A program made the position numbers and the translations under genes. From UBA6623 sp965238125 (GTDB lineage: Bacteria > Acidobacteriota > Terriglobia > Bryobacterales > UBA6623), in NCBI GenBank assembly GCA_965238125.1, contig OZ250179.1, positions 6,200,001 to 6,264,000 of the forward strand: 64,000 bases of DNA. The letters are read 5' to 3'. The notes under the pieces were generated by a model. That model had not been told where the DNA came from. It worked only from the letters and a program-made list of their open reading frames with translations, and did not search any database. Shown piece by piece: positions 17,903-27,562 of this stretch. Numbering within the stretch: position 1 is the stretch's first letter; each line of letters opens with the position of its first letter.

Positions 17903-19222
17903 ATGAGTCTGGCAACGCCGGAAAAGATCAGGACCCTACAGAAGAAGCTTTATCTCAAAGCGAAGCAGGAGCCGAACTTCCGCTTCTATCAGCTCTGGGA
18001 CAAGGTCTGGCGCGGGGACATTCTCGAGCACGCCTACCGGATGGCAAAGGCCAACGGCGGGGCTGCGGGAGTGGACGGCGTGACGTTTGAACAGATCGAA
18101 TTCCAAGGCCGCCAGGAGTGGTTGCGAAGCCTGCAACAAGACTTGCGCTCGAAGAGCTACCGGCCTCGGCCGGTGCGACGGGTGATGATTCCCAAGCCCG
18201 GCGGCGGCGAGCGTCCGCTCGGCATCCCGACCCTTCGGGACCGTGTGGCACAAACCGCTGCCAAGCTGGTGATCGAGCCGATCTTCGAGGCGGATTTGGA
18301 CCCGGAGGCCTATGGCTACCGGCCGAAACGGAGCGCGCACGACGCGATCCGGAGAGTGCATAAACTGCTGTGTGGAGGCTACACCGATGTAGTCGACGCC
18401 GATTTGTCGAAGTACTTCGATACGATTCCGCACGCCGAGTTGCTCGAATGCGTGGCGCGGCGTATTTCGGACCGGCAAGTCTTACACGTCATCAAGATGT
18501 GGTTAAAGACGCCGGTCGAAGGGCGGGATGAGAACGGGAACCGGCGGATGACGTGCGGCAAGCGGAGCAAGCGCGGCACCCCGCAGGGTGGCGTGATCAG
18601 TCCCTTGTTGGCCAATCTGTACATGAACCGTTTTCTGAAGCATTGGCGGCGAACGGGGAAGGGAAGTGAGTTTCGAGCCGTGATCATTAACTATGCGGAT
18701 GACTTCGTGATTCTCAGCCGCGGCGGCGCAGCCGAGGCGCTGGAGTGGACCGAGCGGACGATGACGCGGATCGGGCTGACCCTGAACCGGGAGAAGACGA
18801 AGTTGGTGCGAGCGAAGCAGGAGCGGTTTGACTTTCTGGGATACACGTTCGGACCGCATCGTTTCAAGAAGGACGGTCATTGGTATTTGGGAGCGAGTCC
18901 GTCGAAGAAGAGCGTGGCACGGTTGAAGCGGAAGGTGCATGCGCTGTTGCGTCCGGCTGAAGTGGGGCGCTGGGAAGAAGTGAGCGGACGGCTTAACCGA
19001 GTGTTGGTGGGCTGGTCGAATTACTTCTCTTATGGCACCCGGCTGATGGCGTATCGGGCGGTGGACAACCACGTGTGCGAGCGAGTGCGAGGATTTATGC
19101 GGAGGCGGAGGAAGGTGTCGTCGCGCGGCGCCCGGCAGTTTAGCGACCAGGTGGTGTTCGGCAAGCTAGGCGTGGTCCGCCTGCGCCGGATGCACTTGGG
19201 TCCGCCGCCTGCGACAGCTTGA
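17903..19222 (+). CDS. ltrA: Group II intron reverse transcriptase/maturase, copy 2
   Basis: A 439-residue protein differing from copy 1 by one visible residue (AIRRVHKLL instead of AIRKVHKLL). The YADD catalytic motif and the GIIM maturase region are intact, so it is likely active. Start chosen as for copy 1. Confidence 0.93.
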   Translation: MSLATPEKIRTLQKKLYLKAKQEPNFRFYQLWDKVWRGDILEHAYRMAKANGGAAGVDGVTFEQIEFQGRQEWLRSLQQDLRSKSYRPRPVRRVMIPKPGGGERPLGIPTLRDRVAQTAAKLVIEPIFEADLDPEAYGYRPKRSAHDAIRRVHKLLCGGYTDVVDADLSKYFDTIPHAELLECVARRISDRQVLHVIKMWLKTPVEGRDENGNRRMTCGKRSKRGTPQGGVISPLLANLYMNRFLKHWRRTGKGSEFRAVIINYADDFVILSRGGAAEALEWTERTMTRIGLTLNREKTKLVRAKQERFDFLGYTFGPHRFKKDGHWYLGASPSKKSVARLKRKVHALLRPAEVGRWEEVSGRLNRVLVGWSNYFSYGTRLMAYRAVDNHVCERVRGFMRRRRKVSSRGARQFSDQVVFGKLGVVRLRRMHLGPPPATA

Positions 19223-19240
19223 GGGAGGAAGCCGGTCGGA

Positions 19241-19273
<33 letters not shown>

Positions 19274-19511
19274 GATGAGCGGGGACGGGAAACGGGACCA
19301 CGACGCCTCCGGCGTCAAGAGCACCCGCGCCCGTCCTCGACTCTACCCGCCTGGCGAGCAAAGCACACGATAGGCCCGCCATTACTTCGTTGCGCTTGCT
19401 CGCCGTGCTCACCGTACTGTTCAAGTACGCCTCCGCGCGCCAAGCGGCGCGCGCCTCGTACTGACGGACCTTTCATGCACTTTGCCTCGCCACGCGGTGA
19501 GAAAAGCCGGG

Positions 19512-19813
19512 CCAGGCGGCCCGTGCCTCGTGCTGATAGCGCTCCCACGCACTCCGTCCGGCAACGGGCGAGATGCGCCCTTGGCCCGTCGCTTGCGCTG
19601 TGGGCTCAGTACCTGCGCTGTGAATCGTGTCGGCCGACGAAAAACTGAGGGGAATGCTGTGGGGTTTCCTAATTCTTGCACTGCCCCTTACCCGCGCGGT
19701 TCGGTTTGGAGGCTTTGTTGCCGGCGAGAGTGGTGGCTTCTATCGAGGCCCCGCGACAGACCGCGACGGAGGACCCCGGTGCTATTCTGAGGACTTTCCG
19801 GCCGCGATTTCTC
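19512..19813. other. Intergenic region upstream of valS
   Basis: It holds a REP-like palindrome at 19585-19606 and then about 200 bases before the valS start. No recognisable gene and no clear T-box-like leader was seen. Confidence 0.5.
19585..19606 (-). repeat. REP-like palindrome, uninterrupted copy
   Basis: CCCGTCGCTTGCGCTGTGGG plus CT, followed by CAGTACC. In reverse complement it reads GGTACTG-AG-CCCACAGCGC, matching the reconstructed empty target of the IS1111-like elements across the AG core. It serves as an internal empty-site control. Confidence 0.7.
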
Positions 19814-22492
19814 ATGCCCTTCCTCGATCTCGATAAGGTTTACGAGCCCTCCCAATTCGAGCCGCGCTGGGCTGATTGGTGGGTTTCCGAACAACTGTTC
19901 ACGCCCTCGAACCAGAGTGAGAAGCCGATGTTCTCGCTCGCCATCCCTCCGCCCAATGTCACCGGTGCTCTCCACATGGGCCACATGTATGAGATCACCC
20001 AGACCGACATCACCATGCGCTTCAAGCGCATGCAAGGGTATAACGTCCTGTGGCTTCCCGGCACCGATCACGCCAGCATCGCCACCGAGATGCTCGTGAC
20101 GCGTTATCTCGCCGAACAAGGCATCGGCGCCAAGGAGATCGGCCGCGAGAAATTCCTCGAGCACGCCTGGGCGTGGAAAGAGAAATACGGCGGAACGATC
20201 GTCGACCAACTCAAACGCGTCGGCGCGAGTTTGGACTGGACGCGCGAGCGTTTCACGTTGGACGAAGGGCTCTCGAAAGCGGTGCGGGAAGCCTTCGTCC
20301 GGCTCTATGACAAAGGGCTGATCTATCGCGGCGAGTATCTGATCAACTGGTGCCCGGGCTGCGGTACGGCCGTCTCCGATCTCGAAACCGTCTACAGCGA
20401 ACAGCAAGGGCACCTGTGGCACATCCGCTACCCGGTGACCGATTCCGATGAATTCGTCACCGTCGCGACCACGCGTCCCGAGACGATGCTGGGCGACACG
20501 GCGATCGCCGTGAACGAGGCCGACGAGCGCTACAAGCACTTATGGGATAAGACCGTCACGTTGCCCCTGGTCGGGCGCCGTCTGGCGGTGATTCGCGATG
20601 AGTTGGCCAACCCCGAGTTCGGGACCGGCGTCGTCAAGGTCACCCCCGCCCACGACCCCAATGACTTCGCCGCCGGGAAACGCCACGGGCTCGAGTTCAT
20701 TACGATTCTCGACGAAAAGGCCAAGATCAACGAAAACGGCGGCGAGTTTGCGGGGCTGGATCGTTACGAGGCGCGCAAGGAAGTGGTTCGGCGTCTCGAA
20801 GAGCAGGGCCTGATCGAAAAGATCGAGGATTACACGAACAACGTCGGCAGTTGCCAGCGCTGTAAGTCCGTCGTCGAGCCGCGTGTTTCGACGCAATGGT
20901 TCGTGCGCACAAAGACTCTCGCCGACGCCGCGATCAAGGTGGTCGAAAACGGCGACACCGAAATCATCCCGGACCTATGGCGGCGCAACTACTTCGAGTG
21001 GATGTACAACATCCGCGACTGGTGCATCTCTCGGCAGCTCTGGTGGGGGCATCGGATTCCGGCTTGGTATTGCTCAGGGTGCGAGCAAATCGTTGTCTCG
21101 CGCGAAGACCCGACCGCCTGTCCGAAATGCGGCGGCGGTGAGTTGACCCAAGACGACGACGTTCTCGATACCTGGTTCAGCTCGGGGCTGTGGCCGTTTT
21201 CGACCCTCGGCTGGCCCGAGGAAAGCGAAGACCTAGAGACCTTCTATCCGACATCGTTGCTTAATACCGGCTCCGACATTTTGTTCTTCTGGGTCGCCCG
21301 CATGATGATGCTCGGGATCGAGATGATGGGCGATGTGCCGTTTCGGCAGGTCTATATTCACGGGCTCGTACGCGACGCCGACAAGCAAAAGATGTCGAAG
21401 ACAAAGGGCAATGTCATCGACCCGGTCGAGGTGACCGAGAAATACGGCACCGACGCGGTGCGCTTCGCGCTGGTCGTTGCCGCCGGACAAGGTTCCGACG
21501 TCGTTCTCTCCGAGCAACGCATCGCGGCGGCGCGCGATTTCGCCAACAAGATTTGGAACGCCGCGCGCTTCGTCTTTATGAGTCTCGAAAAGTCAGGCGT
21601 CGAGCCGTGGACACCCGAGGATCTCGACGCCTTCGAGCCCCTGCTCTCGGCCGAGACCAGGCAGGTTCCGCTCGAAGACCGCTGGATCTTTTCACGCCTC
21701 AACGAAGTCGCCGCCAAGACGGCCGAGCATACCGACAAATACCGCTATCACGAAGCCGCTAATCTGCTCTATCACTTCTTCTGGCATGAGTTCTGCGATT
21801 GGTACTTGGAGTTGAAGAAGCTTTCCTTCCGCGAAGGCTCGGGGCTGACCGCTGAGTGGAAGAACATGCTGGCGGCGATGGAGAAGGCGTTGCGCTTGCT
21901 GCATCCGATCATGCCCTTCATTACCGAAGAGCTGTGGCAGCGCATCGCGGGCAACACCGCCGGGCGGGCGACATCGATCGCCCTCGCCGCCTACCCGGGC
22001 GCGCGAGCCGAGTTAGCCGATGAGGCCGCCGAACGCAATGTCGCGCTGTTGCAGGAAGTCATCACGGCGGCGCGCAATCTGCGCGCGACCATGAACATCG
22101 CCCCAAAGACCGCCCTCGACGGGGTTTTCTACGCCCACGCCGACTCGGGCGTCGCCGTCGTCAGAGGACAAGCCGACGCTTTGGCGCGTCTGGCCAATGT
22201 CACGCTCGAGGCTGAGCTCGGGGCCGCGCCCGCCGGCACGGCGATGCATCACACCGCTGATTTCGATTTGGTGCTCAAGCTGCCGGCGGCGGAGACCGAG
22301 GCATTGCGGGAACGTCTCACGAAGCAACTCCAACCGTTGGCTAAGGCGCGAGACGGCTCCAAGAGGCAACTCGGGAATCAGAAGTTTCTCGACAAGGCGC
22401 CCGCCCCTGTTGTGGATTCAATCCGCGCCAAGCTGGCCGACTACGAGGCGCGGATCGCGAAGATCGAGAATACACTCTCGAATTTGAGGTAG
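19814..22492 (+). CDS. valS: Valyl-tRNA synthetase
   Basis: An 892-residue class I aminoacyl-tRNA synthetase that charges tRNA-Val. The ATG at 19814 gives MPFLDLDKVYEPSQFEPRW, the usual ValS opening; upstream codons are not conserved. HIGH box: PPPNVTGALHMGH, residues 45-57. The connective editing domain (TRPETMLGDTA, GTGVVKVTPAHDPND) occupies roughly residues 200-360. The KMSKS box is KMSKTKGN near 526-533, followed by the anticodon-binding domain. A C-terminal coiled-coil arm ends ADYEARIAKIENTLSNLR. All motifs are intact. It is essential and used here as the best housekeeping marker; IS1111-like copy 3 lies 96 bases downstream. Confidence 0.97.
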   Translation: MPFLDLDKVYEPSQFEPRWADWWVSEQLFTPSNQSEKPMFSLAIPPPNVTGALHMGHMYEITQTDITMRFKRMQGYNVLWLPGTDHASIATEMLVTRYLAEQGIGAKEIGREKFLEHAWAWKEKYGGTIVDQLKRVGASLDWTRERFTLDEGLSKAVREAFVRLYDKGLIYRGEYLINWCPGCGTAVSDLETVYSEQQGHLWHIRYPVTDSDEFVTVATTRPETMLGDTAIAVNEADERYKHLWDKTVTLPLVGRRLAVIRDELANPEFGTGVVKVTPAHDPNDFAAGKRHGLEFITILDEKAKINENGGEFAGLDRYEARKEVVRRLEEQGLIEKIEDYTNNVGSCQRCKSVVEPRVSTQWFVRTKTLADAAIKVVENGDTEIIPDLWRRNYFEWMYNIRDWCISRQLWWGHRIPAWYCSGCEQIVVSREDPTACPKCGGGELTQDDDVLDTWFSSGLWPFSTLGWPEESEDLETFYPTSLLNTGSDILFFWVARMMMLGIEMMGDVPFRQVYIHGLVRDADKQKMSKTKGNVIDPVEVTEKYGTDAVRFALVVAAGQGSDVVLSEQRIAAARDFANKIWNAARFVFMSLEKSGVEPWTPEDLDAFEPLLSAETRQVPLEDRWIFSRLNEVAAKTAEHTDKYRYHEAANLLYHFFWHEFCDWYLELKKLSFREGSGLTAEWKNMLAAMEKALRLLHPIMPFITEELWQRIAGNTAGRATSIALAAYPGARAELADEAAERNVALLQEVITAARNLRATMNIAPKTALDGVFYAHADSGVAVVRGQADALARLANVTLEAELGAAPAGTAMHHTADFDLVLKLPAAETEALRERLTKQLQPLAKARDGSKRQLGNQKFLDKAPAPVVDSIRAKLADYEARIAKIENTLSNLR

Positions 22493-22568
22493 GTGCCGCG
22501 CCGTCAACCCTCGCGCCGTCGCACGTTCGACGGTGTCTCGGGGCTACTCGAAACCGTTGTGCGCTGGG

Positions 22569-22590
22569 CCCGTCGCTTGCGCTCTGGGCT
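22569..22590 (-). repeat. REP-like palindrome half, flank of IS1111-like copy 3
   Basis: CCCGTCGCTTGCGCTCTGGG plus CT, the reverse complement of the copy at 17292. It is preceded by CTACTCGAAACCGTTG, as in the copy at 5607. The CT at 22589-22590 is the recombination core. Confidence 0.7.
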
Positions 22591-23006
22591 TCCATGAGAG
22601 GTGGGTCGCTTGTCAAGGGCGGTCGTTGGGAGGCGTTGGTCGGTTTGTCGGATCCGGCCCGGGTCCTCATGCCTTGCGGCGCGTTGAGGACCGGGCTTCC
22701 ATTCGCAGTGTTATCGGTCTCGTTGTTGACCTCTGCTGGTTGGGGTCCGGTCTTTCGGCGCTGCTCTCTCTGTTGCGGCTTCGACCCATCCTCGAAAGAA
22801 TCGGCCTGCCTGCCCAGAGCCCGCAGTCACCGTGACACGATCTCGATTCTCCGCCGCGGCCTCGCTTCGTCCGCCCAATCCCCTACTCCCTTCCTTTCAA
22901 CAGGAATCTTCTTGCCGCCGAGTCCCCGTTAGGGGGCTCGCGGATGTCCTCATCACGTTGCTTCATCCGAAACCGTTGCCGCCGACTGCGCCTCATCGTC
23001 CCTGCC
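22591..23006 (-). ncRNA. 3' non-coding region of IS1111-like copy 3, candidate bridge RNA locus
   Basis: Same sequence as in copies 1 and 2. The guide-like GCTCTGGGC reads on the minus strand at 22812-22820 and is fully complementary to this copy's flank. Confidence 0.45.
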
Positions 23007-24203
23007 TTATGGGGAAACCGTTTCCGTCAGCCCGTGCAGCGGATCGTAGTTTTCTTGTTTCACCCACAACACATGCATCAGCACCGCCAACTTGCGCGCC
23101 ACCGCCACCACCGCCCGCTTCTTCGCATGTCCTCCGCCGCGCGCCGCCAAACCCAAACCCCAGCGCCTGAGCGTGGAGTCGGTCCCGAACGGCCCCAGCA
23201 CCCAGTGCGCGCACTGAATCAACGTCCGCCGCAGCAGCGGATCTCCCGATTTCGTCACGCCCAGCCGCAGTGACCGCTCGCCCGATTGGCGTTGCTTGGG
23301 ACGCAGCCCCACCAGCGCGCCGACCTGCCGCGAACGCTTCACGCGGCCCGGGTCGTTGTCGAGCGCCAACACGAACGTCAACGCCGTCAGCGGCCCCACC
23401 CCTCCGATCGTTCGCAGCCGCTCGACCGCTGCGTATTGCTTGCCCAACGCGACGATTTGTTTGTCATATTCGCGGATCGTCGCGCCGAGGCTTTCGATTT
23501 GTGTCGCCACCCCCAACAACGCCGCGTGCAACACCTCGGGGCAGGCCTCCCGGACGCGCTCGACCCATTGGTTCTGGGCGCATCGGCCCAAGCGGATGCC
23601 GTGCGACTTCGCCATGCCGCGCAAACTCCCTTTCAATTTCGTGCGGCACTCGAGCACGGCCTCGCGCACCCGCAACAACGTGCGTTGTTGTTCGGTCTCG
23701 AGCTTGCGCGGCGCGACGGGATTCAACAGGGCCGGGTTGGTGCGTCCCAGCTCGGCCAACCAATAGGCGTCGTTGCGGTCGTTTTTCGAGTCGGATTGGC
23801 TGATTAAACGCAATTGCCGCGCGTCGGCGACGAGCACGTCGTGGGCGAGGGCGGCCAGGCGGCGGCGAATCCAGTTGCTGTGGCTGCCGGTTTCGATCAC
23901 AATGCGCAGCCGCGGCCAACGGCGGAACCAGCGATCCAAGGCCTCCGGGCGGGTGGGGACTTGGCATTCCTCGAGGCTTTCGCCGGCGAGGTCGGTGAGC
24001 CGTACGAAGCAACGTTTGTCGCCGATGTCGACGCCGGCGACGGCGCAAATTTCGTTGTCTTTTTGCATCTGGATGCGTTGTTGCGCCAACTGTTGTTCGA
24101 GCTGGGTGAGTTGGCGGGTCTTCGCTTGTGAGCTGTCGGCTTTCTTGGTTTGGTGTTTGTCGGTTTGGTTCTTGTCGGTCTGTTGTTTGCTATTCTTCTT
24201 CAT
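23007..24203 (-). CDS. IS110 family (IS1111-like) transposase, copy 3
   Basis: A 398-residue protein with one visible substitution relative to copies 1 and 2 (TLLRVREAV instead of TLLRAREAV). Catalytic positions are intact, and the same ribosome-binding region and complementary left arm are present. Confidence 0.95.
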   Translation of the reverse strand: MKKNSKQQTDKNQTDKHQTKKADSSQAKTRQLTQLEQQLAQQRIQMQKDNEICAVAGVDIGDKRCFVRLTDLAGESLEECQVPTRPEALDRWFRRWPRLRIVIETGSHSNWIRRRLAALAHDVLVADARQLRLISQSDSKNDRNDAYWLAELGRTNPALLNPVAPRKLETEQQRTLLRVREAVLECRTKLKGSLRGMAKSHGIRLGRCAQNQWVERVREACPEVLHAALLGVATQIESLGATIREYDKQIVALGKQYAAVERLRTIGGVGPLTALTFVLALDNDPGRVKRSRQVGALVGLRPKQRQSGERSLRLGVTKSGDPLLRRTLIQCAHWVLGPFGTDSTLRRWGLGLAARGGGHAKKRAVVAVARKLAVLMHVLWVKQENYDPLHGLTETVSP

Positions 24204-24303
24204 GGCTGGTCGCCTCCTTTTCAAAAATCCATTGCACCTCCCTTGTGGAGAAGTGCGCTGCTGCCGGTAGCCTACCGCTTCCCGGCTCCAAGCGACCAGC
24301 CTC

Positions 24304-25596
24304 TCATCCCATCTCTGTATCCGCGTTTTCGCGGGCTTGGGCGATCAGCTCGTAGTAGCGTTTGAGGTGGGGACCGGCCGACCACTTTTCGCGAAGAGTC
24401 CGATGCCCGCATGCACCGAGTTGTCGGCGTAGGTCCTCATCGCGGGCAAGCCGATCAAGCTGCTCGAAGAGTTGCCGGCGGCCGCGGTAGACAAGACCGC
24501 CGCCGCTTTCTTGGACCAGTTCAGGCAGGGCTCCGAGGTCGTTGACGACGACCGGCTTGTTGTGGGCGAAGGCTTCGATCACGACAATCCCGAAAGTCTC
24601 GTAGGTCAACGACGGGACGACCACGCCGAGCGCGTGGCGGTAATAGTCGCCGAGTTGATCTTGGTTCTTCCAGCCGACGAAGCGCACACGCTCCATGCCG
24701 CGGGCCTGGCGGTGAAGCTCGCTTTGATAGCGTCCCGCGCCCACGACCAGCAGTTCGTAGTTGCCGGGTCCGTCGAAGTGGGGCAAGACCTCTTGGACGC
24801 CTTTGATCTTTTCGAGCCGCCCGACGAAGAGAAAATAGGGCCGTGGATGTGGAGATTCCCCAGGCGTCGAATCCTCGGCGTTGCGGCGGTCTTCGACCGA
24901 AAGGCCGGCCGAGCTTCCGTTCGAGCCCCCGCCGAAGGGCGACGCGAAATAGGGCAAGATTTCCATGCGGGGTTGGAAGCCGCGCCGACGATGTTCCTCT
25001 TGGCTGAAACGGCTGGGAGTGAGAAACAGATCGACGTGGGCGGCGGCTCGTGCGAGCGACGGCGTGTAACGCCAAAGTTGCGGCGGGCGGGCCGAGCGCA
25101 GAGTACAGGAAAAGCACGTCGGGCTCTCGCAAGCCGCAGTGTCGTTTTTCCAAAGCACGTTGACAGGGCAGACCAACCAATGTTCGTGCGCCGTATAGAG
25201 CTTGACCGCCGGGTAGGGGGGCTGAATCTCGAGCACGCCGGGCCCGAATAAAGAGATGTTGTGGTAGTGGATGACGTCGAAGCGCTTCGAGCCGAGGACG
25301 TCGCGGATCTTGCGGGTCTTCAACCACGGCCGACCGGTTTGGTGCGACAACAGCGGCGAAAACATTCCCAGGCCGCTTTCGAGCTTGTGAACGGTCACGG
25401 ACTCGCTCGTCGGGAAGGCTTCCGGATCGACCGTCGGCACGAACATGTGATAGGAATCGGCGCAATGAATGACGTCGACTTCATGGCCTTGGGCGACGAG
25501 TTCATTGCACAACCGGTGCAGGTAGATCGCATCTCCGCCGAACCCGTAGGGCGGGTAGTAGATCGAAACCATGCAGAACTTAAGCGGTCTGCTCAT
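24304..25596 (-). CDS. GT4-type glycosyltransferase, C-terminus overwritten by an IS
   Basis: A 430-residue GT-B fold glycosyltransferase. N-terminal domain: MSRPLKFCMVSIYYPPYGFGGDAIY (glycine-rich acceptor loop), HGHEVDVIH-like strand, TAHEHWLVCPVNVLW. The CESPTCFSC stretch has three cysteines. C-terminal GT4 domain: YFLFVGRLEKIKGVQEVL, VRFVGWKNQDQLGDYYR and PSLTYETFGIVVIEAFAHNKPVV with the E-x7-E nucleotide-sugar signature. The last residues (TEMG and stop) come from the IS1111-like element; before insertion the frame would have continued about 14 codons into the REP-like repeat. The start overlaps the upstream glycosyltransferase gene by 17 bases, so both act together, probably in surface glycan assembly. 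Confidence 0.9.
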   Translation of the reverse strand: MSRPLKFCMVSIYYPPYGFGGDAIYLHRLCNELVAQGHEVDVIHCADSYHMFVPTVDPEAFPTSESVTVHKLESGLGMFSPLLSHQTGRPWLKTRKIRDVLGSKRFDVIHYHNISLFGPGVLEIQPPYPAVKLYTAHEHWLVCPVNVLWKNDTAACESPTCFSCTLRSARPPQLWRYTPSLARAAAHVDLFLTPSRFSQEEHRRRGFQPRMEILPYFASPFGGGSNGSSAGLSVEDRRNAEDSTPGESPHPRPYFLFVGRLEKIKGVQEVLPHFDGPGNYELLVVGAGRYQSELHRQARGMERVRFVGWKNQDQLGDYYRHALGVVVPSLTYETFGIVVIEAFAHNKPVVVNDLGALPELVQESGGGLVYRGRRQLFEQLDRLARDEDLRRQLGACGHRTLREKWSAGPHLKRYYELIAQARENADTEMG

Positions 25597-26779
25597 GGCG
25601 CAGGCGGTCGGGAAGCGTATCGCGCAAGATGTTGCCCAGCTCTCGGGCGGCGCTGCGCGGGCTCAGGCGGCGGGCGGCGGCCAGGGCCGCGTGGCCGGTG
25701 CGCATGCGGAGTTCGTCGTCGTCCAACAGGCGAGTGATGGCCTGCGCGATTTCGGCGGGGCTGAGGGGATCGACCGCGATTGCGCCCTCGCTCAGTAATT
25801 CGGGAAGCGGGCTGTTGCGGGTTACGACGGTAGGGATGCCGCAGGCCGCTGCTTCGAGGGCCGGCAGTCCGAGGCCTTCCATCAGCGACGGCAGCGCCAG
25901 CATGGCAGAGCGGTTTAGCAGATCGGTTAGCTCTTCGTCCGCCAGAAACCCCGCAAACACAACTTTTGACTCGTCGAGCTCGCCGCGCAGGGCGGCCCTC
26001 AGAACTTTGTATTCGGAGGAAAAAGAGTCGTTCTCGTAATCGCCGACAAGAACAAGGCGTAGATCATCGTGACGCGGCTCGGCAGCCAAGCGTGCGAAGG
26101 CTTCGAGCAGCCGCGGGAGATTCTTGTGCGGCCCGAAGCCGCCGACATAAGTAATGAAGCGATCGCTTTCGGTGATCCCGAGGCGGCGCACGGCCGCGGG
26201 AAGCCGGGCCTCGGGGCGCGGCCGGAAGACCGGATCAGGAGCCTCGCCGCCGACGGCCACTTGGTCCGGCGACAGGCCGAAATGATCGACCAACCCCCGG
26301 CGCGAATAGTCCGAGACTGTAATCAGGCGATCGGCTTGGGCGCGGGCCAGAGCCGACTTGAGCCGCCAACGGAGCCGGTCGGCGCGGTTTGGGAAAACGT
26401 GGCCGGGGAACCGCTCGGCGATGACGTCGTGGATCATGACCAGCTTCGCCGCGGAGGTCGCCACCGGGACGTAACTGTAAACGGTGGGAAACAGAAGGCA
26501 ATCGAGCCGCGCCGAAGAAAGCGCCCGGCTCATGGCCCACAGATCGGCGAGGCGGCGGCGCGAATCAGCCGCCGCGGCCTTCTGGGTGGGTCGGCTCGCC
26601 GCGACGCGGACAACCTTGGCTGCGGGTGGAAGCGGATAAAGATCGCTTTCCGGGCCGTCGAGGAACACGACGTATTCGTCGCTGGGCTCGGTTTCGATCA
26701 GCGCGGGCAGCAAAGAGCGCAGGTGCCGGCCGTAGCTGCGGCGGTGGTTCCAGCAGGTCGCCTCGACGCCGATGCGCAC
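25580..26779 (-). CDS. GT4 family glycosyltransferase
   Basis: A 399-residue protein starting MRIGVEATCWNHRRSYGRHLRS. The N-terminal domain has VMIHDVIAERFPGH and DRLITVSDYSRRGLVDHFG. The C-terminal nucleotide-sugar domain has FITYVGGFGPHKNLPRLLEAF, VVFAGFLADEELTDLL and LPSLMEGLGLPALEAAACGIP with its E-x7-E. It is typical of mannosyl- or glucosyl-transferases of polysaccharide clusters; the donor is unknown. It precedes and overlaps the second glycosyltransferase gene, so the two form an operon on the minus strand. Confidence 0.9.
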   Translation of the reverse strand: MRIGVEATCWNHRRSYGRHLRSLLPALIETEPSDEYVVFLDGPESDLYPLPPAAKVVRVAASRPTQKAAAADSRRRLADLWAMSRALSSARLDCLLFPTVYSYVPVATSAAKLVMIHDVIAERFPGHVFPNRADRLRWRLKSALARAQADRLITVSDYSRRGLVDHFGLSPDQVAVGGEAPDPVFRPRPEARLPAAVRRLGITESDRFITYVGGFGPHKNLPRLLEAFARLAAEPRHDDLRLVLVGDYENDSFSSEYKVLRAALRGELDESKVVFAGFLADEELTDLLNRSAMLALPSLMEGLGLPALEAAACGIPTVVTRNSPLPELLSEGAIAVDPLSPAEIAQAITRLLDDDELRMRTGHAALAAARRLSPRSAARELGNILRDTLPDRLRHEQTA

Positions 26780-26959
26780 GCTTCACTATACCGTGGGGCG
26801 TCAGCGAACTGTTGTGAAAATGCTCGGGGCCGGTGGCGGCCTCCCTGCAAAGGGGGTAATCGGGTGAAATACGACTCTTTCTCCCTTTTTTGGGAGAGCC
26901 GTCTTCGATGTCGAAACCGTAAAAAGAATGTAATCCGTAGTACAAAAACGGTCGATTTC

Positions 26960-26988
26960 GATGAGAAAGGAGGCGTTTAGGCGACGCC
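26960..26988 (-). terminator. Possible intrinsic terminator after the receiver-like gene
   Basis: On the minus strand GAGGCGT...ACGCCTC can form a 7-bp stem spanning the stop codon region of the gene at 26977-27420, followed by CTTTCTC. The T-run is weak. Confidence 0.35.
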
Positions 26989-27420
26989 TCGGCGGGCGGC
27001 ACGGCGAGCCCTGCCGACGGCGCGACTGCCGATCAGGTCGGCGACCTTGGTCAGCAAGGCCGCGATTTCGACAGGTTCGATCAGGACGTCGTCGGAATCC
27101 ATGGGTCCGGAATTTCGGTCCGAAGACGTGGTGAGAAAGGCGGTGGCGGGCCTATAGTCTTGCATCCGGGCTAAGCGGATGACTTTGGGCGTCGCGTCCT
27201 CGGATTCATTGTATAAGTTACACAAAACCAAGGAGTATTGGCTCGCCTCGATCTTTTCCATGGCCTCGGCCGAGGAGGCCGCCGAGTCGACGGCATAGCC
27301 GCTTTTTCCCAGTACCGCCTCCAAGGTCAACCGGGCGGGAACGTCGTCCGCGGCCACAAGGACGCGAACACTTCCCGAGGCTTGTACGTCTTCCGCGCCC
27401 GGTGAGATTGCCGTCTGCAT
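26977..27420 (-). CDS. Receiver-like (CheY-fold) protein lacking the phosphoacceptor aspartate
   Basis: A 147-residue protein. After a short polar N-terminus, VRVLVAADDVPARLTLEAVL forms the first strand with the acidic pair, and AVDSAASSAEAMEKIEASQYS the second half. SLVLCNLYNESED sits where a receiver has VLLDxxMP, so the usual acceptor Asp is Asn. TAFLTTSSD retains the Thr/Ser of strand 4, and DDVLIEPVEIAALLTKV has no clear conserved Lys. The tail is arginine- and alanine-rich. It is probably a pseudo-receiver working without phosphorylation. TAGGAGT precedes the ATG. No kinase lies beside it. Confidence 0.7.
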   Translation of the reverse strand: MQTAISPGAEDVQASGSVRVLVAADDVPARLTLEAVLGKSGYAVDSAASSAEAMEKIEASQYSLVLCNLYNESEDATPKVIRLARMQDYRPATAFLTTSSDRNSGPMDSDDVLIEPVEIAALLTKVADLIGSRAVGRARRAARRGVA

Positions 27421-27562
27421 AAGTACTCCTAGTCGATTGTACCCCGAGTAGGCCGAAATTCGGAAGCGAAAAATTCGGTCCTAGTACTAGAAAACGTTTA
27501 ATGTCAACACTTAGGGGCCCTAGTCGGGCTCCTCCCCGACCCGGAGAGGGCCGGACATCCGA

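Larger units (their letters stand above)
22589..24312 (-). mobile_element. IS110 family, IS1111-like insertion sequence, copy 3 (inverted)
   Basis: A 1724-bp unit, inverted relative to copies 1 and 2. Its left end (in its own orientation) is at 24312 with flank GCGGATACAG and core AG; its right end joins the REP-like palindrome at 22569-22590. It has cut the 3' end of the glycosyltransferase gene, whose stop codon now lies inside the element. Confidence 0.9.
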
